Below the pieces are notes generated by a model. That model did not search any database and had not been told where the DNA came from. It saw only the letters and a program-made list of their open reading frames with translations. Position numbers and translations under genes: made by a program. From an uncultured Alistipes sp. (GTDB lineage: Bacteria > Bacteroidota > Bacteroidia > Bacteroidales > Rikenellaceae), in the NCBI GenBank assembly GCA_937880705.1, contig CALGRZ010000028.1:1-17391 (forward strand): a DNA stretch of 17,391 nucleotides. Reading direction: 5' to 3'. This document shows positions 6,706 to 12,808 of this stretch, piece by piece. Position 1 is the first letter of the stretch; each line of letters opens with the position of its first letter.

Positions 6706-7203
6706 ATGAAGAAGATTATCACATTGTGCCTTGTAGCACTCTTTAGCTGCGGTCTTGCTACCGCACAGCAGCCTTCAAAGAGGGCCGAGAAGAAGACCGT
6801 AACCACCGAGTTCCTGACCGATATCGACTGCGAGGGTTGCGCCAAGAAGGTTACCAACACCATCCCCTACGAGAAGGGTGTTAAGGATGTTAAGGTGGAT
6901 GTGCCCACCAAGACTGTCACCGTAACCTATGACCCTGCCAAGACCAACGATGCAAACCTCGTTAAGGCCTTTGCAAAGATTAAGATCAAGGCCCAGCCCA
7001 AGGCTGGTGAGTGCACGGAGGCTTGCTGCGGTGAGCATAAGCACGAGCACAAGGGTGAGTGCAAGGATGGTTGCTGCGAGAAGCCCGCAAAGAGGGAGGA
7101 GTGCAAGGATGATTGCTGCGAGGGTCACGACCACAAGCATGAGCACAACCACGACCATGGCCACAACCATAATCATGACCACGGTCACAACTACAAGCAC
7201 TAA
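6706..7203 (+). CDS. Exported HMA-domain protein with Cys- and His-rich metal-binding tail
   Basis: A 165-residue protein with three parts. Residues 1-20 are a signal peptide (cut predicted after GLATA, before QQPSK). Residues 31-96 form a heavy-metal-associated (HMA) ferredoxin-like domain with the metal-binding loop DIDCEGCAKKV (C42, C45), in place of the common GMTCxxC, and the later strand KTVTVTYDP. Residues 97-165 are a low-complexity tail: three ECxxxCC units (C103/C107/C108, C119/C123/C124, C133/C137/C138) spaced by short charged linkers, then a run of alternating His with Asp, Glu, Asn or Gly to the end (HDHKHEHNHDHGHNHNH). It probably acts in the periplasm as a metallochaperone or metal store for Cu(I), Zn(II) or Ni(II). 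It follows the TonB receptor in the same orientation after 254 bp, and functions together with it by inference. A terminator follows. Confidence 0.85.
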   Translation: MKKIITLCLVALFSCGLATAQQPSKRAEKKTVTTEFLTDIDCEGCAKKVTNTIPYEKGVKDVKVDVPTKTVTVTYDPAKTNDANLVKAFAKIKIKAQPKAGECTEACCGEHKHEHKGECKDGCCEKPAKREECKDDCCEGHDHKHEHNHDHGHNHNHDHGHNYKH

Positions 7204-7213
7204 CAGTTGTAGC

Positions 7214-7232
7214 TAAACGAATAGAGGCTGTC
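7214..7232 (+). repeat. 19-bp inverted repeat, left copy
   Basis: TAAACGAATAGAGGCTGTC, starting 10 bp after the HMA-gene stop codon. Its exact reverse complement is at 9523-9541, starting 13 bp after the mqnC stop on the other strand. The right part of this copy also forms the 5' arm of the HMA-gene terminator. The match stops at both ends. Confidence 0.95.
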
Positions 7233-7252
7233 CTTTCGGATAGTGCTTTTTT
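7226..7252 (+). terminator. Intrinsic terminator of the HMA-domain gene
   Basis: CTGTCC (7228-7233), loop TTTC, and GGATAG (7238-7243) make a 6-bp stem with one G-U pair, followed within three bases by six T residues (7247-7252). It lies 22 bp after the stop codon. Confidence 0.7.
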
Positions 7253-7279
7253 GGCGGTGAATTGATTTTCACCGCCAAA
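7250..7279. terminator. Perfect 12-bp stem hairpin, second terminator or island end structure
   Basis: TTTGGCGGTGAA (7250-7261) and TTCACCGCCAAA (7268-7279) pair perfectly around a 6-nt loop. It follows directly on the T-tract of the first terminator. The T-rich stretch after it is short (TTTGTTTATA). It may be a back-up terminator or a terminal structure of the island. Confidence 0.55.
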
Positions 7280-7810
7280 TTTGTTTATACACAATAGGTT
7301 ATGTAGAATTATTGTGAAACGATTTTACTTGCAAAAATCGTTAATAATCCTATTTTACGCTTCCCGTGTAGCCTCCTATGAAGTCTAAATTAAGTAAAAT
7401 TAAATAGACTCCCATTATTTCGTCTTTCGTTTGATAGCAAGGGGTTGTTTTTTGTATTCTTATCGAACAATGTCCTGCAAGAGAGTTGTTCGTTTGGGAA
7501 ATTCTTTTTAATTTTGTAATGCTATTGGATAAATAGCAGACATATTGAAAGTGTATTTCGCAGTCCAAATCTGAAAATGTGGAAGTTTTCAAACTGAGGG
7601 ACGAACGAATGACACTCATTTCTTGTGTAGCTATGTGGCTATGTACAAATTGTGCATATATCCCATACTATCCAAGTGTGGGGCATTGTATCGTTTATCT
7701 CAGTTAGGTCTTTCCACAACCTTCAGATTTATAAACGAGAATCAACTCCACACTTTCTTTTTTTATATTATTTTAACGCTGTGTAGAGTTGACATGGCAA
7801 AGGTGAGTAT
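7280..7810. other. Gene-free AT-rich stretch with small inverted repeats
   Basis: I see no convincing gene here. It contains AACGATTTT (7318-7326) paired with AAAATCGTT (7334-7342) around 7 nt, CGAACAA (7464-7470) paired with TTGTTCG (7486-7492), and, just before the first island gene, CAACTCCACAC (7743-7753) with GTGTAGAGTTG (7781-7791), which pair at 10 of 11 positions around a T-rich 27-nt loop. An 89-codon minus-strand frame (7350-7619) and a 63-codon plus-strand frame starting with TTG (7623-7814) show no recognisable protein character and may be decayed sequence. Confidence 0.45.
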
Positions 7811-8113
7811 ATGAAATCGAATTTATTATTTAGGTTCTATCCTATTCCCTGTGATTTAGCACTGATTATTAACAAATATTTAGTTGCCGTTAATATACCT
7901 GAATGCGACAATCCGTATAATCTTCGAATATACGATGTTGAAAAATATTATTTATGCAATGATGAGTTTTCTCATATTATTAATCGTTATTTAAACGGGA
8001 TGAAATATTTAATTGTGTACAATGATAGATATTGCGGTTTTCATTCTAATCTACAAGGGACACTAGAATTTATCAATGGGTACATTCATGATGGAGTAAT
8101 TAGCGAATTTTAA
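7811..8113 (+). CDS. Uncharacterised 100-aa protein (island gene 1)
   Basis: I do not recognise this protein. It starts MKSNLLFRFYPIPCDLALII and ends DGVISEF. It is soluble-looking, rich in Tyr, Asn and Ile, with no signal peptide or clear membrane segment; three scattered cysteines (in IPCD, IPECD and YLCND) and RYCGFH do not form an obvious zinc site. It begins at an ATG after AAAGGTGAGTAT, which may act as a ribosome binding site, and a six-codon frame starting at 7794 ends on its start codon (ATGA). Island gene 2 starts 10 bp after its stop, so the two are likely co-transcribed. AT-rich codons set it apart from the flanking genes. That it is a real gene rests on its start, spacing and codon pattern. 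Confidence 0.6.
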   Translation: MKSNLLFRFYPIPCDLALIINKYLVAVNIPECDNPYNLRIYDVEKYYLCNDEFSHIINRYLNGMKYLIVYNDRYCGFHSNLQGTLEFINGYIHDGVISEF

Positions 8114-8123
8114 CTATAGTTTT

Positions 8124-9170
8124 ATGGAAAAGTATTGTGAAAATTGCGGTGTATCAATCAATGAAAATTCATTGTATTGTTCTAATTGTGGGCATAAACA
8201 GAATGTATATTCTAATAACATGGATAGCTATAAAGATGTACACACGGATATGATTAAAAACTATACAAAAGGTATGAGGGTCGAAATCCCTAATGGACAT
8301 CATTTATGTGCTTATTGTGAAAATATAAAGGCTGATGAAGACTTTTGGATATTGCAAGATGATGAATTTTGTATGTGCAACAAATGTCATAAGCGGTCTA
8401 AAAACATACGATATTATATAGTTTTGATATATGTAATTCTTGTCCCAATCAGCATTGCAGCTATAATTATTTATGACCTATATCATTATAGTTATTATGA
8501 GGATGTATTTGGTGCTTTGACTGTATTTCTACTGTTACTGCCATTTATATATTTACTTTTGGATAAAGTAATATTAAGCCATACATCTTCGCGGATATCT
8601 TTATCAAATCGAAGGAAGGAAAAGTTACGTACATACAGAGATGTAAATGGAAACAATGTTTTTATACCTATTATTCGTACTGAAGAAGAGAATAAATATC
8701 GCGAAATAACAGGTATTTATCGTTCTAGGGATGTTCCTCATAGTTATTTTAGGTGTCCTTCCTGTGATACGCTTCATCATATTAGCGAATCATATAATGT
8801 TAATAGTTCAGATACTAGCTACTCTCTGGGTTCTAGAGGTTTTGGCGGGACTAAATTAATTACCAAGAGAAAAGAGTACGGGAGTAAGCTGTGTCAAAAA
8901 TGCCATAAATTTTACAAATATAATAATATTGTAAGAATTGTAATCCCTATTATCGGATTAGTACTTACCCCCATACTAGGTTATCTATTAGATGATCATT
9001 TTATGGAATTTTTAGGATTATACGCAATGTTAATGTGCTTCGGTGGAGTACTATTGTCAGGTATAATTTCGTTTATAAATAAATTAATATTTTATATTAT
9101 ATTCAAAAGAAAACTATTTTATAGTTACGAAACAGCTGCATGGTATGGAGCTTTGTCCCCAAGGAAATAA
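8124..9170 (+). CDS. Multi-zinc-ribbon membrane protein (island gene 2)
   Basis: A 348-residue protein that opens with a zinc-ribbon: C5-x2-C8 (CENCG) and C19-x2-C22 (CSNCG). A second set of knuckles is C62-x2-C65 and C85-x2-C88, and a third is C211-x2-C214 with C257-x2-C260. Between the second and third sets are two hydrophobic stretches (about 97-118 and 128-150), and after the third set are two or three more (about 268-288, 294-318 and 319-329). The zinc modules are therefore probably cytoplasmic and flank a membrane hairpin. The N-terminal ribbon resembles the generic zinc_ribbon_2 type found in many unrelated membrane proteins, so it does not reveal function. No enzymatic motif is visible. 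It starts 10 bp after island gene 1 and ends ahead of a long hairpin at 9277-9336. The role is unknown; accessory or defence functions are possible but unsupported. Confidence 0.8.
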   Translation: MEKYCENCGVSINENSLYCSNCGHKQNVYSNNMDSYKDVHTDMIKNYTKGMRVEIPNGHHLCAYCENIKADEDFWILQDDEFCMCNKCHKRSKNIRYYIVLIYVILVPISIAAIIIYDLYHYSYYEDVFGALTVFLLLLPFIYLLLDKVILSHTSSRISLSNRRKEKLRTYRDVNGNNVFIPIIRTEEENKYREITGIYRSRDVPHSYFRCPSCDTLHHISESYNVNSSDTSYSLGSRGFGGTKLITKRKEYGSKLCQKCHKFYKYNNIVRIVIPIIGLVLTPILGYLLDDHFMEFLGLYAMLMCFGGVLLSGIISFINKLIFYIIFKRKLFYSYETAAWYGALSPRK

Positions 9171-9276
9171 GCGTTTTGTGAAAACTTCATTCACTGCGCC
9201 CTATATATTTATTTAGATTAATCTTGATATTTTATACTTAGTCAAGTATGGAGAAGGTGTATTCAAAATGTTTATA

Positions 9277-9336
9277 GAATAAAATGGCGTATGTAGTGAA
9301 TCTTGTAGTCCCTACATACGCCACCTTATTTTATTC
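9277..9336. terminator. Long bidirectional hairpin after island gene 2
   Basis: TGGCGTATGTAG (9285-9296) pairs perfectly with CTACATACGCCA (9312-9323) around a 15-nt loop. Further out, GAATAAAA (9277-9284) pairs with TTTTATTC (9329-9336) across a 5-nt bulge. The A- and T-rich outer arms make it terminator-like in both directions. Confidence 0.65.
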
Positions 9337-9341
9337 ACAAC

Positions 9342-9358
9342 GCATCTTCGGAAGATGC
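9342..9358 (+). terminator. Short hairpin GCATCTT-CGG-AAGATGC
   Basis: A 7-bp perfect stem with a 3-nt loop, followed by TTGATTT. It may add to termination after island gene 2, or isolate the promoter-like box that follows. Confidence 0.4.
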
Positions 9359-9392
9359 TTGATTTCAGTGCTTTACTTTCAAAAGATTTATA

Positions 9393-9520
9393 TACCTTTG
9401 TACTTGCAGTTAGTTTGCTTAATTACGACCTCCATGTAGTCTTCTGTGTAGGATTTCGCAATTTTCGTAAAAACTAACACTGAAAATCAATCAGTTAAAA
9501 TAAAATAACGGTTATCAATG
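9393..9520 (+). ncRNA. Candidate structured small RNA with its own -7 box
   Basis: TACCTTTG at 9393-9400 matches the -7 consensus, but no -33 TTTG is visible and no gene follows on this strand. About nine bases downstream, GTTAGTTT (9409-9416) pairs with AAACTAAC (9471-9478), and TTACGA (9423-9428) pairs with TCGTAA (9465-9470), giving a two-part stem with a 6-nt bulge and a 36-nt apical loop. A second small hairpin (CTGA with TCAG around AAATCAA, 9479-9497) and an A/T-rich tail follow. The evidence is structure and promoter only; it belongs to no RNA family I recognise. Confidence 0.35.
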
Positions 9521-9522
9521 TT

Positions 9523-9541
9523 GACAGCCTCTATTCGTTTA
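9523..9541 (-). repeat. 19-bp inverted repeat, right copy
   Basis: Read on the minus strand this is TAAACGAATAGAGGCTGTC, identical to 7214-7232. It lies 13 bp beyond the mqnC stop codon. Unlike the left copy, it has no nearby partner arm or T-tract, so alone it does not form a terminator. Confidence 0.95.
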
Positions 9542-9554
9542 TGGGCGCGGGAGG

Positions 9555-10658
9555 TTACTCCTCGCGGTAGTTGTAGAGCTGGTCGCGCAGACGCGGTGTG
9601 AAGCCGGCACGGCGGATGGTCTGCTTCATCGCCTCGCGGTCGAAGCGCGTGGTGGCACCGGCCGACGATACGACGTTCTCCTCGATCATTATCGAGCCCA
9701 TGTCGTTGGCACCGCTACGCAGGGCGATCTCGGCGACCTCCTTGCCCACGGTGAGCCACGAGGCCTGTATATTGCGGATATTGTGCAGTATGATGCGGCT
9801 CATGGCAATTATGCGCAGGTACTCCGTAGCCGAGAAGCGTGGTGCTACGCCCTCCCTCTCGAGCTGTGTGCCTGTGGGGCAGAAGACCCACGGGATGAAG
9901 GCCGTGAAGCCTCGCGAGCCCTCGGGCTTAAGGGCCTGAAGGTCGCGGATGGTGATCAGGTGGTCGATGCGCTGGTGGGGCTGCTCGACGTGGCCATACA
10001 TCATGGTGGCCGTCGTGGGTATTCCCAACTTATGCGCCTCGTGCATAACCCTCACCCACTCGCGTGCCGAGGGCTTGGCCGGCGATATGCGCTTGCGCAC
10101 GTCATCCGAGAGTATCTCGGCACCGGCACCCGGCAGCGTGTCGAGGCCTGCGGCATGCAGTCGCTCGAGTGTCTCGATGGTCGTGAGGTTGTCTATCTGT
10201 GCGATATGCGAGATCTCGGGTGCTCCCAGAGCATTGAGCCTCAAGGTGGGGTACTCGCGCTTAATCTGGCGGAAGAGGGTCTCGTAGAACTCTATGCCGA
10301 GTCTGGGGTGAAGGCCTCCCTGCAACAGCAACTGGTCGGCACCCAGCTTCAGGGCCTCGTCGATCTTCTGGCGGTACTCGGCCATCGTGGTGATGTAGGC
10401 CTTCTGCTCCTCGTGGGGCTTGCAGTGAAAGTTGCAGAACTTACACCCTGACTTGCAGACGTTGGTGATGTTGACATTGCGATCTATCTGCCATGTCACC
10501 ACCGTAGGATCCTCCACAGCCATGCGGCGCAGCATATCTGCTACGTTGCACAGCACCTGAAGTGGTGCCTTGTCGTAGAGTTCGTAGGCCTCGGCGCGGG
10601 TGAGAGGCTCGCGCTCCAGCGCCTTCTCCAATATAGCATCTATGTTGCTCATGGTCAT
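9555..10658 (-). CDS. mqnC: Cyclic dehypoxanthinyl futalosine synthase MqnC
   Basis: A 367-residue radical SAM enzyme that cyclises dehypoxanthine futalosine to its cyclic form in the futalosine route to menaquinone. The [4Fe-4S] ligands are C68, C72 and C75 in NVCKSGCKFCNF. Other family signatures are QLLLQGGLHP after the cluster loop, PGAGAEILSD, TATMMYGHVE, and near the C-terminus QASWLTVG, GANDMGSIMIEENVVSSAG. The ANDxGSxMxEENVVSxAG segment separates it from the related MqnE. The ATG overlaps the RNase R stop by ATGA; an alternative ATG two codons later is possible. It is the last gene of a five-gene operon. The other menaquinone genes are not in the window. This gene implies the organism makes menaquinone by the futalosine pathway rather than the classical Men pathway. 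The 19-bp repeat and the AT-rich island follow its stop codon. Confidence 0.93.
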   Translation of the reverse strand: MTMSNIDAILEKALEREPLTRAEAYELYDKAPLQVLCNVADMLRRMAVEDPTVVTWQIDRNVNITNVCKSGCKFCNFHCKPHEEQKAYITTMAEYRQKIDEALKLGADQLLLQGGLHPRLGIEFYETLFRQIKREYPTLRLNALGAPEISHIAQIDNLTTIETLERLHAAGLDTLPGAGAEILSDDVRKRISPAKPSAREWVRVMHEAHKLGIPTTATMMYGHVEQPHQRIDHLITIRDLQALKPEGSRGFTAFIPWVFCPTGTQLEREGVAPRFSATEYLRIIAMSRIILHNIRNIQASWLTVGKEVAEIALRSGANDMGSIMIEENVVSSAGATTRFDREAMKQTIRRAGFTPRLRDQLYNYREE

Positions 10659-12805
10659 CGGTTAATAAGTAGTTTAAAGTCCAGCGTGCGACGGTTCAGG
10701 TCGACGCCCTTAACACGGATGCGTACCGGCGTGCCGAGGGTCAGCCTTATGCCCGACGAGCGACCCACAACCTCGTAGCGCGCCTCGTCGAAGTAGTAGT
10801 AGTCATCGTCGTCAATGTCGCGCAGGAAGGCCATGCCCTCGACGTGTGTGTCGTTAAGCTCGACATATACGCCCCACTCGGTCATGCCCGACACTACGCC
10901 CTCGAACTCCTCGCCGATGCGATCCTTCATAAACTCCGCCATCTTATACTTGATGCTTGCACGCTCGGCATCCGAGGCTACGATTTCGCGCTCGGTGGAG
11001 TGTGTGGCAAGTCGCTCGAGCTCCTGCTTGTTGGCATACTTGCCACCCTCGAGGTAGGCCGCCAGAATACGGTGTACTAACATGTCGGGGTAGCGACGTA
11101 TGGGCGATGTGAAGTGCGTATAGTATGGGAAGGCGAGGCCATAGTGGCCTATGTTGTCGGTGGTATAGACCGCCTTGGCCATGCTGCGCACGGCAAGGGT
11201 GGTGATGGCGTTGGCCTCGGCATTGCCGCTGATCGACCCGAGCAGCTTGTTCATCTCCTTGGCAACGGCACGCCCCTTCGTGGCCTTGAAGTAGTGGCCG
11301 AAGCGCAGGGCAAACTCCCTGAAGCGGCCGAGCTTATCCTCCGAGGGCTCGTCGTGCACACGGAAGACCATCGGGCGGGGTACCTTACGGCCATTCGACA
11401 GTCGGTGTGCGCAGAACTCCGCAACGCGACGGTTGGCCAAGAGCATAAACTCCTCGATGAGCTGGTTGGCCTCCTTCTGCACCTTGGTGTAGACACCCGT
11501 GGGTCGTCCCTTCTGGTCGAGTGTGAAGCGCACCTCGTCGCGCTCAAAGGCTATGGCACCATGCTTGAAGCGTTGCTTGCGCAGCTCCTGTGCCAGGCGG
11601 TTGAGGGTTAGTATCTCGCTCTTGAAGTCGCCCTCGGCACCCTCGATGATGGCTTGCGCCTCCTCGTAGGCAAAGCGGCGGTCGGAGTGTATCACCGTGC
11701 GACCGAACCACTCGCTGACGATGTCGAGGTTCTCGTTGAGGGTGAAGATGGCCGAGAAGCAGAGCTTATCCTCGTTAGGACGTAGCGAGCAGAGGTCGTT
11801 GCAGAGCCTCTCGGGGAGCATGGGCACGGTGCGGTCGACAAGATATACCGACGTGGCACGCTGCTGTGCCTCCTCCTCGATGATGGTACCCGGGGTGACG
11901 TAGTGTGTGACATCGGCGATATGTACGCCGACCTCCCACAGCCCCTCCTCGAGGGCCTTCAGCGAGAGAGCATCGTCGAAGTCCTTGGCATCGGCAGGGT
12001 CGATGGTGAAGGTTGTCCTGTCGCGCATATCTCTGCGGCGGGCAATCTCCTCCTTGGTGATGCGGCCATCTATGCGCTCGGCAGCCTGCACCACCTCGCG
12101 CTCGAAGTGGTAGGGCAGGTCGAACTCCGCGAGGATGGCGTGCATCTCGGTGTCGTTCTCTCCGGCCTTGCCCAGACGCTCGATAAGCTCGCCGTGTGGC
12201 AGTCGCTCGCCCTCGGGCCAGTCGACAATCCTCACAGAGACCTTATCGCCCGCCTCGATGTGCGGATACCTCTTGCGAGGCAGGTATATATCCACACCCA
12301 GACGACGTGCATCGGGTGTGACAAATATCGAGTTGGTGGTTATCTCCACCTCACCCACATAGGGTCGTTGGCTGCGCTCCACAACCTTGGCTATGGTGCC
12401 CTCCAGCTCGCCACTGCGCGAGCGACGTGCCACGACCAGCTCCACGCTGTCGCCCTCGAGTGCTCCACCGCCATTGCGGCGAGCCACATATACATCGCTC
12501 TGCAGCTCCTCGACGTGGACATAGAGTGCGCCCGGCGAGATGTTGGCCACAACGCCTGCGTAGCGGGGTAGTGCCGTGCGTGCAAGGCGGAACTTGCTGC
12601 GTGACACCTCCTCGACGTAGCCATCTTCGATGAGCTGGCGCACGATGGCAAAGGTCATGTTGCGCCCGTCGCGGTCGGCACCGCCCGAGGCGGCAGCCAG
12701 GTGCTTGAGCGAGAACTTATTGTCGGGGAACTCGCGAAACATATCCACGATGAACGATGCTCTGTCATCGCGGCTGCGCCCCTTGTGTTTATCTCTCTTT
12801 CCCAT
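10655..12805 (-). CDS. rnr: Ribonuclease R
   Basis: A 716-residue 3'-5' exoribonuclease of the RNB family, which degrades structured RNA and takes part in mRNA and rRNA quality control. The basic N-terminus (MGKRDKHKGRSRDD) leads into a winged-helix segment (about 15-75), then two OB-type cold-shock domains (about 80-230). The RNB catalytic domain starts near 260 with DPADAKDFDDA (269-279), whose aspartates bind Mg2+, and ends with HFTSPIRRYPDMLVHR (564-579). A C-terminal S1 domain follows (about 632-714: EFEGVVSGMTEWGVYVEL). All expected parts are present and length is normal. It starts 3 bp after the M20 gene's stop and overlaps mqnC by four bases. A highly acidic, Tyr-rich stretch (DIDDDDYYYFDE) inside the S1 domain is typical of Bacteroidota RNase R, to my recollection. 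Confidence 0.95.
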   Translation of the reverse strand: MGKRDKHKGRSRDDRASFIVDMFREFPDNKFSLKHLAAASGGADRDGRNMTFAIVRQLIEDGYVEEVSRSKFRLARTALPRYAGVVANISPGALYVHVEELQSDVYVARRNGGGALEGDSVELVVARRSRSGELEGTIAKVVERSQRPYVGEVEITTNSIFVTPDARRLGVDIYLPRKRYPHIEAGDKVSVRIVDWPEGERLPHGELIERLGKAGENDTEMHAILAEFDLPYHFEREVVQAAERIDGRITKEEIARRRDMRDRTTFTIDPADAKDFDDALSLKALEEGLWEVGVHIADVTHYVTPGTIIEEEAQQRATSVYLVDRTVPMLPERLCNDLCSLRPNEDKLCFSAIFTLNENLDIVSEWFGRTVIHSDRRFAYEEAQAIIEGAEGDFKSEILTLNRLAQELRKQRFKHGAIAFERDEVRFTLDQKGRPTGVYTKVQKEANQLIEEFMLLANRRVAEFCAHRLSNGRKVPRPMVFRVHDEPSEDKLGRFREFALRFGHYFKATKGRAVAKEMNKLLGSISGNAEANAITTLAVRSMAKAVYTTDNIGHYGLAFPYYTHFTSPIRRYPDMLVHRILAAYLEGGKYANKQELERLATHSTEREIVASDAERASIKYKMAEFMKDRIGEEFEGVVSGMTEWGVYVELNDTHVEGMAFLRDIDDDDYYYFDEARYEVVGRSSGIRLTLGTPVRIRVKGVDLNRRTLDFKLLINR

Positions 12806-12808
12806 TGT

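Larger units (their letters stand above)
7241..9522. mobile_element. AT-rich island inserted between convergent host genes
   Basis: Base composition drops sharply after about 7240 and returns to GC-rich at about 9541; codons in its genes favour AAA, TAT, ATA and AAT, unlike every flanking gene. It is bracketed by an exact 19-bp inverted repeat (7214-7232 and 9523-9541). Joining the flanks without it would give a long hairpin around a TTTC loop between the HMA gene and mqnC, the expected bidirectional terminator of two convergent genes. An internal 11-bp inverted match (ATTGATTTTCA at 7261-7271, reverse complement at 9481-9491) lies at similar depth from each end. It holds two unrecognised genes and no transposase, integrase or relaxase, so how it moved is unknown. 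The boundaries are approximate. Confidence 0.5.

Noticed and set aside
7350..7619. An 89-codon minus-strand frame in the AT-rich island, starting with ATG.
   Set aside because: The translation has no domain-like pattern and no promoter or spacing support, and several small inverted repeats run through it. It may be decayed coding DNA but I cannot support a gene.
7623..7814. A 63-codon plus-strand frame starting with TTG before island gene 1.
   Set aside because: The start codon is weak, the composition is random-looking, and the frame crosses an inverted repeat. Only its last six codons (7794-7814, ending on the next start) might be translated.
9409..9478. The GTTAGTTT/AAACTAAC hairpin as an integron attC site.
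   Set aside because: The arms do not fit the RYYYAAC and GTTRRRY core sites in the right order, and no integron integrase is in the window.
7241..9522. The island as an insertion sequence or phage remnant.
   Set aside because: No transposase, integrase, phage structural or plasmid gene is recognisable inside it; I call it an island of unknown mobility.
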